Assembly (NCBI GenBank): GCA_001767035.1
Contig: MEKR01000071.1
Span: 28,895-73,453, forward strand
Length of the DNA: 44,559 nt
Reading direction: 5' to 3'
Origin: Acidobacteria bacterium RIFCSPLOWO2_02_FULL_61_28
Lineage (GTDB): Bacteria > Acidobacteriota > Terriglobia > 2-12-FULL-54-10
In this document: positions 10,157 to 18,334 of the stretch, piece by piece
How positions within the stretch are numbered: the stretch's first letter is position 1
Layout: every line of letters begins with the position of its first letter
Position numbers and translations under genes: made by a program
The notes under the pieces: model-generated
Database searches by the model: none
Told to the model about the DNA's origin: nothing
Seen by the model: the letters and a program-made list of their open reading frames with translations, nothing else

Positions 10157-10297
10157 AGGAGCGGTGGCCAAAAGCAGTGACGAGTGACCAGTGATGAGTG
10201 ACGAGCAATCCATGGACCGGTACTGGTCTTGTCTTGTCACTAATCACTCGTCACTTTTCACTGTCGTATCAATCCGAGCCGCGACCGTAAGCGAGCG
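10142..10297. repeat. Composite repeat block: direct repeats around an inverted repeat
   Basis: Two near-identical 23-bp direct repeats (10142-10164 and 10275-10297, beginning GAGCCGCGA) flank a 28-bp inverted repeat (10175-10202 against 10236-10263, four mismatches) built from AGTGA/AGTGAC units. A small GACC-GGTC hairpin sits in the centre (10215-10228). A related unit occurs at 27697-27770. It fills the gap between the ligase and the hydratase genes and includes the stop codon of the ligase gene. Confidence 0.75.
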
Positions 10298-10315
10298 GCC
10301 TAGTAAGCGGAAAGT

Positions 10316-11134
10316 ATGACGAACTTCACCGGCAAGACTCTTTCCTGGGCGCTTGTGGACGGCTGCCTGGAACTGGCGCTCCATCGCGAGCCGTGCAACG
10401 AGATCGGCTCGCAGACGCTCGAAGAGTTGGAGCGGTTCGCGGAGGCACTCGACACGCTCAGTGGCGAAGCCGGAGCCAGCGGAGCCGGAGTAATGATTGT
10501 CTATAGCACGATCCCGGCGGGCTTCTGCGCCGGAGCCGATCTGCGGGAACTCTACCGCCGCTCCCAGGAAGTCGCCGAACCGGCCCGCAGCGCCGGCGTG
10601 CGCAACTTCCTCGAACGCATTCATAAGGTGCTCAATTCCATTGACGCTTTGCCCGTGCCAACGATTGCGGCGGTCCACGGCGTGACCTTCGGCGGTGGCT
10701 TTGAATTGGCGCTGGCTTGCGACCTGATCATTGCGGGCAAGATGGCCCGGTTCTGCTTTCCGGAACTCCGTCTCGGGTTGATCCCTGGCTTCGGCGGCAT
10801 TCCGCGTCTGAAGCGCGACTTGGGCAACGCCGTTGTGCGCGACTTGCTGCTCACCGGCCGCAGCATCAACGCGGCGAAAGCGCAGGCCGTGGGGCTGGTC
10901 AGCCAGGTGGCCGCGGAAGGTCAAGCATTGCAAATGGCGCGCTCGACCGCGGCGCAACTCAAGAAGTTTGACCCCGCTACCCGCGCCGCCGCAAAGCGTT
11001 TCATCAAGCCGATTCCGTATGACGAACTGCGCCGGGAGATTGACATTTTCTGCGAGCTGTTCGCGCGCCCCGCCGTCGAGGCCGGCTTGCGCAAGTTTGT
11101 CGAGAGCACCGAGGCGCTGCCGCACCTGCCGTGA
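10316..11134 (+). CDS. Enoyl-CoA hydratase/isomerase family protein
   Basis: A 272-residue crotonase-fold protein. GFCAGADLRELY (about residue 64-75) contains the first oxyanion-hole loop, and HGVTFGGGFELALACDL with PELRLGLIPGFGG gives the second oxyanion loop and hydratase-type segment. Members add water to enoyl-CoA or isomerise double bonds in trimeric or hexameric complexes. The Glu expected in hydratases can be placed at PELRLG. It lies in the lipid operon after the repeat block, so a role in processing an unsaturated or hydroxylated acyl chain is likely; general beta-oxidation is the alternative. The start at 10316 is the first ATG after the repeat. Confidence 0.88.
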   Translation: MTNFTGKTLSWALVDGCLELALHREPCNEIGSQTLEELERFAEALDTLSGEAGASGAGVMIVYSTIPAGFCAGADLRELYRRSQEVAEPARSAGVRNFLERIHKVLNSIDALPVPTIAAVHGVTFGGGFELALACDLIIAGKMARFCFPELRLGLIPGFGGIPRLKRDLGNAVVRDLLLTGRSINAAKAQAVGLVSQVAAEGQALQMARSTAAQLKKFDPATRAAAKRFIKPIPYDELRREIDIFCELFARPAVEAGLRKFVESTEALPHLP

Positions 11135-11146
11135 ATCATGCCAACA

Positions 11147-11177
11147 TAACGGTTGTCATTATTAACGATCGTCGTTA
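11147..11177. promoter_or_regulatory. Two tandem 15-bp palindromic operators over the higBA promoter
   Basis: TAACGGTTGTCATTA (11147-11161) and TAACGATCGTCGTTA (11163-11177) share the consensus TAACGRTYGTCRTTA and are spaced 16 bp centre to centre. The first overlaps the -35 box; the second lies in the spacer and overlaps the -10 box. This suits cooperative repression by HigA, alone or with HigB. Binding is inferred. Confidence 0.7.
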
Positions 11178-11181
11178 TAAT
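11153..11181 (+). promoter_or_regulatory. Sigma-70 promoter of higBA
   Basis: TTGTCA (11153-11158) and a perfect TATAAT (11176-11181) are separated by 17 bp. The predicted transcription start is near 11188, directly at the GTG start of higB, so the message would be leaderless. It lies in the gap after the enoyl-CoA hydratase gene, giving the TA module its own promoter inside the operon. Confidence 0.72.
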
Positions 11182-11188
11182 AGCTTGT

Positions 11189-11473
11189 GTGATCAAGAGC
11201 TTTGCTGACTCGGAGACGCAATTGCTTTGGGTGACCGGTAAGAGCAGGAGGAATCCCACCCCGAATCTTCGCCGAGCCGCTTTGCGAAAGCTCTTTATGA
11301 TTGACAGTGCCGGAACTCTTGCCGACTTGCAGATTCCGCCCGGAAACCGGCTGGAGACGTTGAAAGGAAATCGAAAGGGTCAGCATAGTATCCGGATCAA
11401 CGATCAGTTTCGCATTTGTTTTGTTTGGCAGGAGGGAAATGCCTATGCCGTTGAGATTACCGACTACCACTAA
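11189..11473 (+). CDS. higB: HigB-family toxin (RelE superfamily)
   Basis: A 94-residue protein. IKSFADSETQLLW, LRKLFMIDSAGTLADL, PPGNRLETLKGNRKGQHSI and RINDQFRICFVW with the final EITDYH form the complete HigB/GraT signature, an mRNA interferase acting with the ribosome. The open frame extends to 11153, but that part is the promoter; GTG 11189 fits the family's usual first residues. There is no Shine-Dalgarno sequence, in keeping with a leaderless message. higA follows after 22 bp. The module interrupts the lipid operon between the hydratase and ACP genes. Confidence 0.92.
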   Translation: MIKSFADSETQLLWVTGKSRRNPTPNLRRAALRKLFMIDSAGTLADLQIPPGNRLETLKGNRKGQHSIRINDQFRICFVWQEGNAYAVEITDYH

Positions 11474-11495
11474 GCCGCTGCGGAGGCAAGCAGCC

Positions 11496-11816
11496 ATGAG
11501 AAGGAAAAGGAATGGTGCCATGCCTTGGATCATTCACCCCGGCGAAATTCTCCGGGAAGAGTTCTTGAAGCCGATGAAAATCACCTCTTACGAATTGGCC
11601 AAGCACCTGCAGGTTTCCGTTCCTCGAATCAATGATATTGTCCTGGAAAGGCGGGGAATCACGGCGGATACGGCTGTGCGCCTGGCACGGTTTTTCGGAA
11701 CCACGGAGCAGTTCTGGATGAACCTGGAATCCTCCTATGAGGTTCGATTGGCAAAAGCCCAGCTTGGGCGTGCTCTGAAACAAATTCAGCCGCGGCAGGT
11801 ACGGAGCGCCGCATAA
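11496..11816 (+). CDS. higA: HigA-family antitoxin (XRE helix-turn-helix)
   Basis: A 106-residue protein with IHPGEILREEFLKPMKI followed by an HTH (SYELAKHLQVSVPRINDIV, RRGITADTAVRLARFFGT), the standard HigA layout. It should neutralise HigB and repress the promoter through the tandem palindromes upstream. ATG 11496 is preceded by GGAGG nine bases upstream; ATG 11520 is an alternative. The coding sequence ends 7 bp before the ACP start codon. Confidence 0.93.
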   Translation: MRRKRNGAMPWIIHPGEILREEFLKPMKITSYELAKHLQVSVPRINDIVLERRGITADTAVRLARFFGTTEQFWMNLESSYEVRLAKAQLGRALKQIQPRQVRSAA

Positions 11817-11823
11817 CACCGTC

Positions 11824-12066
11824 ATGCGAACCACGGACCAGACACTCGAAGAAATCCTGACTTTGGCGGCCGCGCACTTCAAAGTGCCGCGCGCGGAGCT
11901 TTCGCCCGACGACGACTTTTTCAAGAAGCTCGGCATCAACAGCCTTCAGGCGCTCGAGCTGCTCACGCGCCTGGAACATCATTTTGGCGTCGAGCTGCCA
12001 GACTACGAGTTGCAAGGGGTCAGCGACTTCCGCACCCTGGCCGAGCGCATTCAGGCCCGACTGTAA
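11824..12066 (+). CDS. Acyl carrier protein
   Basis: An 80-residue acidic protein with the phosphopantetheine attachment motif at Ser40 in LGINSLQALELL; the usual Asp before Ser is Asn here. It would carry acyl chains as thioesters for the ligases, reductase and acyltransferase of the same operon, or a dedicated chain separate from the housekeeping fatty-acid ACP. Its TAA stop (12064-12066) shares its last base with the left inverted repeat of the GxxExxY unit, and the ligase gene that it probably once preceded directly begins right after the right inverted repeat. Confidence 0.9.
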   Translation: MRTTDQTLEEILTLAAAHFKVPRAELSPDDDFFKKLGINSLQALELLTRLEHHFGVELPDYELQGVSDFRTLAERIQARL

Positions 12067-12096
12067 ATTAGCCACAGAGACACAGAGATCACAGAG
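12066..12096 (+). repeat. Left terminal inverted repeat of the GxxExxY unit
   Basis: It starts AATTAGCCACAGAG and continues with CACAGAG repeats. It ends directly before the TTG start of the GxxExxY gene, so that gene's translation start region is part of the repeat boundary. Confidence 0.85.
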
Positions 12097-12468
12097 TTGG
12101 AAGAATTAAACCGCTTGACGGAGAAGATTATTGGCTGCGCCATCGAAGTGCATCGGCAATTGGGTCCAGGCTTGCTAGAGGGAACCTACGAGGCCGCGTT
12201 ATGTGCGGAGTTCGAAGAAGTTGGAATTAACTACCGCCGTCAGACTATTTATCCTGTGTTGTACAAAGGGAAATCAATCGGAGAATATCGGGCCGACCTG
12301 ATTGTGGAAGAGGCAGTTGTAGTGGAAATCAAGAGTGTCGAACGTTTCGACGCATTATTCGCGGCGCAAGTTCTAACCTATCTCAAGATCACGGGCAAGA
12401 AAGTCGGGTTATTGATCAATTTCAATTCACGCTTATTGAAGGACGGGATCAAGCGGTTTGTTCTGTGA
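12097..12468 (+). CDS. GxxExxY protein (PD-(D/E)XK superfamily)
   Basis: A 123-residue protein with the family's naming motif at Gly25-Leu-Leu-Glu28-Gly-Thr-Tyr31, after the usual LTEKIIGCAIEVHRQLGPG. Asp67 (YRADLIV) and Glu77-Ile-Lys79 (VVVEIKSVE) give a PD-(D/E)XK nuclease-like core, and LINFNSRLLKDGIKRFVL is the standard C-terminus. The function of the family is not known. The start is TTG 12097 directly after the inverted repeat; homologues begin at the same place. It lies alone in a repeat-bounded unit with base composition poorer in GC than the flanking lipid genes, consistent with transfer. Confidence 0.93.
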   Translation: MEELNRLTEKIIGCAIEVHRQLGPGLLEGTYEAALCAEFEEVGINYRRQTIYPVLYKGKSIGEYRADLIVEEAVVVEIKSVERFDALFAAQVLTYLKITGKKVGLLINFNSRLLKDGIKRFVL

Positions 12469-12478
12469 ACAGTTAATC

Positions 12479-12509
12479 CTCTGTGTTCTCTGTGTCTCTG
12501 TGGCTAATT
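12479..12509 (-). repeat. Right terminal inverted repeat of the GxxExxY unit
   Basis: Reverse complement of the left repeat with one mismatch. Its outer end (GGCTAATT) touches the ATG of the ligase gene at 12510. The reading frame of that gene runs back through the repeat as an artefact. Confidence 0.85.
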
Positions 12510-14240
12510 ATGTCCGACTTGAGCCAATACTCCTCCCTCGGCGCAGCGTTGCGGGATGCGCTGGAACGCTGGGCCAGCGAGACGTGCCTGATCGAAGCGG
12601 ACCGGGAACGGGAGAACGCCCGGCTGACGTATCGCCAATTCCAAGAAGCCGCGCTGCCACTGGCCCGCGCGATTCAGGACAGGGGTTTTGCGCCGGGCGA
12701 CCGCGCGGCGATCATCATGACGAATCAGTCGAAGTGGCTGATTTCTGCGTACGCCATTTTCTACTGCGGCGGCGTGCTGGTTCCGCTCGACTACAAGCTC
12801 ACCGCCGCGGAGCACCTGCAACTGCTGGCGCACTCGAAGGCGCGCTGGCTGATGGTCGAGCACTACCTCTGGCGCGCCATCACCGCAGCCCCCAACTTCA
12901 AGGACTTGAAGACGGAGGCGGTGCTCGTCACGGAAGCGCCCGCGGGCACGGACCTCCAAGGAGCGCTGCGGTGGGAGGAAACGAAGGGCGACGGCGAACT
13001 GAACTTTGTCCCGCGCGCGCGCAACGATTGGGCCGCGATCGTTTATTCCTCCGGCACCGCAGGCCGTCCCAAGGGCTGCGTCCTGACGCACGAGAATTAC
13101 CTGGAGCAGTGCCAGGCGCTGATCTCTTTGTTCCCTTTTTGGCCGGGCGTGCGTTATTTGAGCATCCTTCCGACCAACCACGCGATTGATTTCATGGTGG
13201 GCTTCATCGGCCCGTTCGTTTGCGGCGCGGCGGTCGTGCATCTGCGCACCCTGCGCCCGGAATTTGTCCGCGACGCTTTCCCCCGGTACAAGATCACCTA
13301 CATGAGCCTGGTTCCGATGGTCCTCAAGAACCTCGAAAAAGGCTTGCGGGACCGCTTTGCCGCGCTGCCGCCGGCGCGGCGGTTTGTGCTGAACGGACTA
13401 ATCGCGCTCAACGGTTTCCTCACCCGCCACCGGCCACGCCTCGAACTGAGCCGTTTTCTTCTGGCCGATGTCCACAAAGCCTTCGGAGGCGAACTGCGCG
13501 CCCTGTTTATTGGCGGAGCGTTTACGGAGGCGGCCACGTTGCAGTTTTTCTACGACCTCGGAATTCCGGTGGCCAATGGCTACGGGCTTACGGAGGCGGG
13601 CACGGCCGTGACGCTCAACGACTTTAGCCCTTTTCGCCCGGACACGGTGGGCAAGCCGCTGCCGGGCGTGCAAATCAAGATCGTCGCTCCCGATCCCGAC
13701 GGGGTGGGCGAGGTTGCGGTGCGCAGCAAGACGGTCATGTCTCAGTATCTCGACGACCCGGAACTGACGGCGGAGACGATTGTGAATGGCTGGCTGATGA
13801 CGGGCGACCTCGGCCGCCTCGATGCGAGCGGGCACTTGCAGTTGTTTGGCCGCAAGAAGAACATGATCGTCACCGAAGGCGGCAAGAACATCTACCCCGA
13901 AGATATTGAAACGGTCTTGGAGGGCTTGCCCGTCAAGGAATTCTGCGTGTTTGCCTCGCACTATCTGTGGCCCCAGCTCGGCCGGGGCGCATCGCGCGAA
14001 GAAAGGCTGATCGCGGTCGTGCACCCGGACGCGGAGCGCGCAGAATCGAAGAAGACCGAGGCATTGCGCCAGGAACTCGCGGCCCGCAACCGCAGTCTCC
14101 CGGACTACAAGCGGCTCAGCGGCTTCGTAATCTGGAAAGAAGATTTCCCCCGCACCGCCTCGCTCAAGATCAAACGCGCGGTTTTGGCGGAGCAGATTCG
14201 GGAACAGCTCGAACGTCCAACCGGAGTGGTGGAACTGTGA
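12510..14240 (+). CDS. AMP-dependent acyl synthetase/ligase 2
   Basis: A 576-residue ANL enzyme, clearly different from ligase 1. Motifs in order: [15 protein letters not shown] (about 178), YGLTEAG (about 357), MTGDLGRLD (about 430) and [21 protein letters not shown], which begins the C-terminal lid; the catalytic lid Lys can be placed in [11 protein letters not shown] 12510 follows the repeat; the frame is open back to 12483 only because the repeat contains no stop. It may load the ACP encoded just upstream, or act as a fatty acyl-AMP/CoA ligase. It overlaps the lipid kinase gene by 4 bp (GTGA). Confidence 0.92.
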   Translation: MSDLSQYSSLGAALRDALERWASETCLIEADRERENARLTYRQFQEAALPLARAIQDRGFAPGDRAAIIMTNQSKWLISAYAIFYCGGVLVPLDYKLTAAEHLQLLAHSKARWLMVEHYLWRAITAAPNFKDLKTEAVLVTEAPAGTDLQGALRWEETKGDGELNFVPRARNDWAAIVYSSGTAGRPKGCVLTHENYLEQCQALISLFPFWPGVRYLSILPTNHAIDFMVGFIGPFVCGAAVVHLRTLRPEFVRDAFPRYKITYMSLVPMVLKNLEKGLRDRFAALPPARRFVLNGLIALNGFLTRHRPRLELSRFLLADVHKAFGGELRALFIGGAFTEAATLQFFYDLGIPVANGYGLTEAGTAVTLNDFSPFRPDTVGKPLPGVQIKIVAPDPDGVGEVAVRSKTVMSQYLDDPELTAETIVNGWLMTGDLGRLDASGHLQLFGRKKNMIVTEGGKNIYPEDIETVLEGLPVKEFCVFASHYLWPQLGRGASREERLIAVVHPDAERAESKKTEALRQELAARNRSLPDYKRLSGFVIWKEDFPRTASLKIKRAVLAEQIREQLERPTGVVEL

Positions 14241-15139
14241 GCGGCGCGCTGCTGGCTGTGGTCAACCCGGCTGCCGGAGGAGGGCGCTGCGGCAAGCTGG
14301 TGGGGCCTGCGCTCGATCGGTTGCGGGCCGCCGGAATTCGGTTGGACGTGGCCGAGACCCGCTATCCGGGCCACGGGTCCGAACTGGTGCGCGAGGCCTA
14401 TCGGGCCGGGCAGCGGCGGTTTCTGGCGGTGGGCGGCGACGGGACTTCGTATGAAATCGTCAACGGCCTGTTCCCCGGAGCGGAAAGCGGCGAGCGCCCG
14501 ACGCTGGCTTTTCTGCCGCTCGGGACGGGCAACTCGTTCCTGCGCGATTTCACCGACCGCGGCGCGGAGTACGCCACCCGCGCCTTGCTCGAAGGCCGCT
14601 CGCGGACCTGCGACGTGCTGCGGATGACGCATCGCGACGGAGTCATCCATTACCTCAACTTGCTGAGCATGGGATTCACCGCCAACGTGGCTGCGCTGAC
14701 CAACCGCCGCTTCAAATCGCTCGGCGAGTTCGGGTACCTGCTCGGCGTGTTCCTCTGCCTGCTTCGCTTGCGCCGCGAGGCGTTTCCCTTGCGGGTGGAC
14801 GGCGAGCCGGAGTGGGACCGCCGGCGGTGCCTGTTTCTCACCTTCAACAACAGCAAATTTACCGGAGGGAAAATGATGATCGCGCCGCAGGCCGACCCAA
14901 CCGACGGCCTGGTGGAGTTCGTGCGCTGGGGGCCGATCGGACGCCTCGGCCTCTTAGCGAATCTCCACCGGCTCTACGACGGCTCGCACGTGGCGCACCC
15001 GCTGGCTTCGCGCCGCTCCGCGCGCCGGATTGAGTTTGCACTGGATGGCCCGGTGGATGTGATGGTGGACGGCGAGGTGCGGACGCTCGATTGCCGGGCC
15101 CTCGATGTCCTGCCCGCGGCGCTCGAGGTAGCCATATGA
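14237..15139 (+). CDS. Diacylglycerol/sphingosine kinase-type lipid kinase
   Basis: A 300-residue protein of the DAGK catalytic family. VVNPAAGGG (8-16), GGDGTSYE (66-73) and PLGTGNSF (94-101) form the nucleotide site; the later [17 protein letters not shown] is the conserved C-terminal loop. Such enzymes phosphorylate diacylglycerol or a related hydroxylated lipid on the inner membrane face. The start is GTG 14237, overlapping the ligase stop; the longer open frame to 13967 has no similarity. It is followed, with a 4-bp overlap, by a PlsC-type acyltransferase, so both probably act on the same glycerolipid. Confidence 0.9.
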   Translation: MSGALLAVVNPAAGGGRCGKLVGPALDRLRAAGIRLDVAETRYPGHGSELVREAYRAGQRRFLAVGGDGTSYEIVNGLFPGAESGERPTLAFLPLGTGNSFLRDFTDRGAEYATRALLEGRSRTCDVLRMTHRDGVIHYLNLLSMGFTANVAALTNRRFKSLGEFGYLLGVFLCLLRLRREAFPLRVDGEPEWDRRRCLFLTFNNSKFTGGKMMIAPQADPTDGLVEFVRWGPIGRLGLLANLHRLYDGSHVAHPLASRRSARRIEFALDGPVDVMVDGEVRTLDCRALDVLPAALEVAI

Positions 15140-15900
15140 AGCGGATCTACCTCCTGATCCGTTGCGCGTTTTTTTGGGCCAGCAGTGTTCTGCACTTTTT
15201 CCCCGGCGGCCTCGTTCTCCTGTTCCTGGCTCTGTTCCGCGATCCGCGCAAGCATGACTGGCCGCAACGCTTCTTTGCCCGCAACGTGCTGCGGCTGGCC
15301 GGCGCCCGTCTCCGGGTCGAGTACGCGCCGGGGTTTGATGCGAAGCGCACCAGCATCTTTATTTCAAACCACGTGAATCTCTTCGATCCGTTTGTGGTCT
15401 ACTCGGCGGTGCCGCAGTTCGTGCGCGGATGGGAGCTGGAATCTCACTTCCAAATCCCCGTCTATGGCTGGATCATGAAGCGGTTCGGCAACGTGCCGGT
15501 CCCGGACCAGAAGACGACCGGCAGCCTGAGACGGCTCATTCAGCGCACGCGGGAGGCGCTCGACCACGGCGTCAGCCTGACGGTGTTTGCCGAAGGGGGG
15601 CGCACGCTGGACGGCCGCGTGAAGCCGTTTCAAAAAGGCGTATTCCGCATCGTGCGCGATCTCGGCTTTCCCATCGTCCCGATGAGCATGGTCGGCTCCT
15701 TCGAGTTCAACCGCAAAGGGAGCTGGATGCTCCATCCTTCCACCATCGTCGTTCATCTGCATGACACCATCGAAACCAAGGGCCTCTCGCCCGAGGAACT
15801 CGATGCGTTACCGGAACGGGTGTACGAAATCGTAGCGAAGCCGGTCCACGCGGCCCTGGAAGTCCCGGCCGCGAAGGGAACCCGCGAAGTCCCTGCGTAG
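15136..15900 (+). CDS. PlsC-type 1-acylglycerol-3-phosphate acyltransferase
   Basis: A 254-residue membrane-associated acyltransferase. Residues 5-35 form a hydrophobic N-terminal segment. The HX4D catalytic motif is His79-Val-Asn-Leu-Phe-Asp84, and EGGR at 153-156 replaces the usual EGTR. It would transfer an acyl chain from ACP or CoA to a lyso-phospholipid or an alkyl-glycerol phosphate. ATG 15136 overlaps the kinase stop. Together with the kinase, ACP and two ligases it completes a dedicated glycerolipid assembly set. Confidence 0.9.
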   Translation: MKRIYLLIRCAFFWASSVLHFFPGGLVLLFLALFRDPRKHDWPQRFFARNVLRLAGARLRVEYAPGFDAKRTSIFISNHVNLFDPFVVYSAVPQFVRGWELESHFQIPVYGWIMKRFGNVPVPDQKTTGSLRRLIQRTREALDHGVSLTVFAEGGRTLDGRVKPFQKGVFRIVRDLGFPIVPMSMVGSFEFNRKGSWMLHPSTIVVHLHDTIETKGLSPEELDALPERVYEIVAKPVHAALEVPAAKGTREVPA

Positions 15901-15951
15901 AGGCCGTCGCTGGCGAAGGCTTCGGCAGAGTGAAAGGAGAGCACGATTCCC

Positions 15952-17142
15952 ATGGGCTTGCCACTAGAGGGAGTTCGAATTTTGGCGGTCTCGCAATTCG
16001 GCGCCGGGCCGTTCGGGACCATGGTGCTGGCCGACCTCGGCGCGGAAGTCATCAAGATTGAAGATCCCGCCACACGCGGCGACGTCGCGCGGCACGTGCC
16101 ACCGTACGGCATCGAGAACGACAGCCTGTATTTCCAGTCCCTCAACCGCAACAAGCGCAGCGTGACGCTGAACCTGGCGGATGCGCGCGGCAAAGCGGTC
16201 TTCCACCGCCTGGTGAAGATTTCGCACGGCGTCTACAACAACCTGCGCGGCGACGTCCCGGCGCGCCTCGGGCTGACCTATGAGGCGCTTCGCGAGCACA
16301 ACCCCGCCGTGGTCTGCTGCTCGCTGAGCGCGTTCGGAAGGACCGGGCCGCAGGCCGCGCATCCCGGCTACGATTACCTGATCCAGGCGGCTGCCGGATA
16401 CATGAGCATCACGGGAGAGCCCGACGGTCCGCCGGCCAAGTGCGGGATTTCGGTGATAGACTTTGCCGCCGGCATGGCGGCCGCCCTGGGAATGATGGCC
16501 GCGATCTTCGCCAGCCAGAAGTCGGGCACGGGCTGCAACGTGGATGCCAACTTGATGGACACGGCCATCTCGATGCTCAACTATCACGCCATCTGGTACC
16601 TCAATCGGGGTCTCGAACCGAAGCGCGCCCCGAACTCCGCTCATGCCGTCCTCGTGCCCTGCCAGAACGTCCGCACGCGGGACGGGTATCTCGCCATTTT
16701 TTGCGCCAAAGACAAGTTCTGGGTGCAACTCTGCGAAGCGATGGACCGCCCCGACCTCGGCGCCGACCCGCGCTTCGCGACCTTCGAGCAGCGATTCGCG
16801 AACAAGGAAACGCTGCTTCCCATCCTGGATGAGATTTTTGCGACCCGCACCAACGCCGAGTGGCTCGAGCGCGTTGCCGGCAAGGTGCCGTGCGCCCCGG
16901 TGCGAAGTATTGCCGAGGCGCTCGACGACCCGACCCTGGCCGCCCGGGACATGATTGTGGAGGTCCCGCACCCGGTCTTCGGAGCGATGCGGGAGGTCGG
17001 CTGCCCCATCAAGATTTCGGGAGCCACGCCGCCGCGCCGCCCGGCCTCGCCGCTGGGAGGCGACACCGAAGCCATCCTCCGCAGCTACCTCGGCTGCACG
17101 GCCCAGGAGATCGCCGATTGGCGGAGCCAGGGCGTGGTCTAG
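15952..17142 (+). CDS. CaiB/BaiF family CoA-transferase (family III)
   Basis: A 396-residue protein. LPLEGVRILAVSQFGAGPFGTMVLADLGAEVIKIE, NRNKRSVTLNL and GYDYLIQAAAGYMSITGEPDGPP are typical of family III CoA-transferases, which move CoA between acids by way of a catalytic Asp; the likely residue lies in CNVDANLMDTAIS. The acid is not predictable from sequence. A good Shine-Dalgarno (AAAGGAG) lies 12 bases before ATG 15952. It is 51 bp behind the acyltransferase gene in the same direction and may be the last gene of the lipid operon, recycling CoA or activating a branched acid. Confidence 0.9.
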   Translation: MGLPLEGVRILAVSQFGAGPFGTMVLADLGAEVIKIEDPATRGDVARHVPPYGIENDSLYFQSLNRNKRSVTLNLADARGKAVFHRLVKISHGVYNNLRGDVPARLGLTYEALREHNPAVVCCSLSAFGRTGPQAAHPGYDYLIQAAAGYMSITGEPDGPPAKCGISVIDFAAGMAAALGMMAAIFASQKSGTGCNVDANLMDTAISMLNYHAIWYLNRGLEPKRAPNSAHAVLVPCQNVRTRDGYLAIFCAKDKFWVQLCEAMDRPDLGADPRFATFEQRFANKETLLPILDEIFATRTNAEWLERVAGKVPCAPVRSIAEALDDPTLAARDMIVEVPHPVFGAMREVGCPIKISGATPPRRPASPLGGDTEAILRSYLGCTAQEIADWRSQGVV

Positions 17143-17164
17143 ACGAACTTGAAAGGCGTTGGCT

Positions 17165-17689
17165 GTGACAGCGAAGCAAACGGCGCTGGCCCCTGGGGAG
17201 AAGATCGAGCAGGCCATTCTCCGAATTCGCGGCCACAATGTGATGCTGGACCAGGACTTGGCGCAGCTTTACGACGTGACAACCCGCGCCTTGGTGCAAG
17301 CCGTCAAGAGGAATATCGAGCGCTTCCCGGGAGACTTCATGTTTCAACTTACCCCGGGAGAGTTTGACATCTTGAGATCACAATCTGTGACCTCAAGTCA
17401 GTGGGGCGGGCGGCGGTATTCCCCATATGCCTTTACCGAGCAAGACGTAGCTATGTTATCCAGCGTCCTTCGGAGCAAGCGGGCCGTGCAGGTCAATATC
17501 GAGATCATGCGGGCCTTTGTTCGGCTGCGCCGCTTGCTGGCCTCTCATGCGGAGCTTGCCCGCAGGCTCGACGAACTGGAGAAGAAATACGACGAGAAAT
17601 TCCGGGTCGTTTTTGAGGCCATCCGGCAACTGATGGCCCCGCCAACGCCGAAACGTCCGGAGATCGGATTCCGAGGCAAGGGGAAATAA
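17165..17689 (+). CDS. ORF6N-domain protein
   Basis: From GTG 17165 the protein has 174 residues; TTG 17159 is an alternative. Residues about 15-100 form an ORF6N domain: [41 protein letters not shown] and [18 protein letters not shown]. The C-terminal part is a predicted coiled coil ([25 protein letters not shown]). ORF6N domains occur in phage antirepressors and in solitary chromosomal genes of unknown role. It follows the lipid operon by 22 bp and begins an accessory patch with the relB-relE pair; its own function is unknown. Confidence 0.9.
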   Translation: MTAKQTALAPGEKIEQAILRIRGHNVMLDQDLAQLYDVTTRALVQAVKRNIERFPGDFMFQLTPGEFDILRSQSVTSSQWGGRRYSPYAFTEQDVAMLSSVLRSKRAVQVNIEIMRAFVRLRRLLASHAELARRLDELEKKYDEKFRVVFEAIRQLMAPPTPKRPEIGFRGKGK

Positions 17690-17721
17690 CAGCTACGCCA
17701 CCGCGTTCAACCGCCGTTCGT

Positions 17722-17748
17722 TTGATTTATATCTTTAGACTATATACT
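17722..17748 (+). promoter_or_regulatory. Possible promoter of the relB-relE pair
   Basis: TTGATT (17722-17727) and TATACT (17743-17748) are 15 bp apart; using TTTGAT at 17721 makes 16 bp. The surrounding 35 bp are strongly AT-rich in a GC-rich context. The spacing is short, so the call is tentative. Confidence 0.35.
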
Positions 17749-17795
17749 ATCTATATGAGCAAGAGTTGCACGTTGCAATGCGGGAGTTTGTCCCT

Positions 17796-18077
17796 ATGAC
17801 CAGCCAGGTGATCTTCAAAGTGGACAGAAAGCTCAAAGAGCAAGCCCTGAAGAAGGCGCGCAAGGAGGGCATTGCCTTTGCCTCGGTTCTGAAGTTGGCT
17901 ACGAAAGCCTATGTAAGCGGGGCTTTGGAGGTGCGGCTCGTGGCACAGCCAAAGCTGAACGCCAAGACCCGGCGGGAACTTCTGGGAATTTCCAAGGAAA
18001 TCCGCCAGGGAAAGAACCTTTCTCCCGCGTTTGAGAACGCCACAGACGCCATCGCCTACCTCAAGTCCTTCCGATGA
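17796..18077 (+). CDS. RelB/DinJ-family antitoxin
   Basis: From ATG 17796 the protein has 93 residues. TSQVIFKVDRKLKEQALKKARKEGIAFASVLKLATKAY is the ribbon-helix-helix domain of RelB/DinJ antitoxins, and the C-terminal NATDAIAYLKSF would bind the toxin. Earlier in-frame starts (17766, 17778) lack similarity. It overlaps the toxin gene by 4 bp in the ordinary antitoxin-first order, unlike the relE-phd modules at the start of the window. Confidence 0.85.
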   Translation: MTSQVIFKVDRKLKEQALKKARKEGIAFASVLKLATKAYVSGALEVRLVAQPKLNAKTRRELLGISKEIRQGKNLSPAFENATDAIAYLKSFR

Positions 18078-18334
18078 GCATCCGTTACCATAAGCGGTTT
18101 CTGAAGACGTTCCAGAAACTGCCAGGCAAAGTCCAGGAACAATTCTTCGAAAGGCTGGAATTATTTCAGCGCGAGCCGTTTCATCGTTTGCTCAACAACC
18201 ATTCGGTAGAACCTGCTTATCCCAAGTGGCGCAGCATCAATATTACCGGCGACTACCGGGCGCTTTATGAAGTTCAGGAGGAAGGCGCGGTCATATTCAT
18301 GAAAATCGGCTCGCATTCTGACCTGTACGGTTGA
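18074..18334 (+). CDS. RelE/YafQ-type mRNA interferase toxin
   Basis: An 86-residue RelE-superfamily toxin. YHKRFLKTFQKLPGKVQEQF forms the N-terminal helices, WRSINITGDYRALYEV the central strands and FMKIGSHSDLYG the conserved C-terminal end seen in YafQ-like proteins. The ATG start overlaps the antitoxin stop. It is expected to cut mRNA on the ribosome. Confidence 0.88.
   Translation: MSIRYHKRFLKTFQKLPGKVQEQFFERLELFQREPFHRLLNNHSVEPAYPKWRSINITGDYRALYEVQEEGAVIFMKIGSHSDLYG

Larger units (their letters stand above)
12066..12509. mobile_element. 444-bp GxxExxY unit with 31-bp terminal inverted repeats
   Basis: The unit is bounded by inverted repeats at 12066-12096 and 12479-12509 that agree at 30 of 31 positions and are made of CACAGAG-like words. 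It contains a single gene (12097-12468) on the plus strand. It fills exactly the space from the ACP stop codon to the ATG of the next ligase gene, and neither flanking reading frame is damaged. No transposase is inside, so any movement would need help from elsewhere. No clear target-site duplication longer than TA is visible. Confidence 0.75.
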
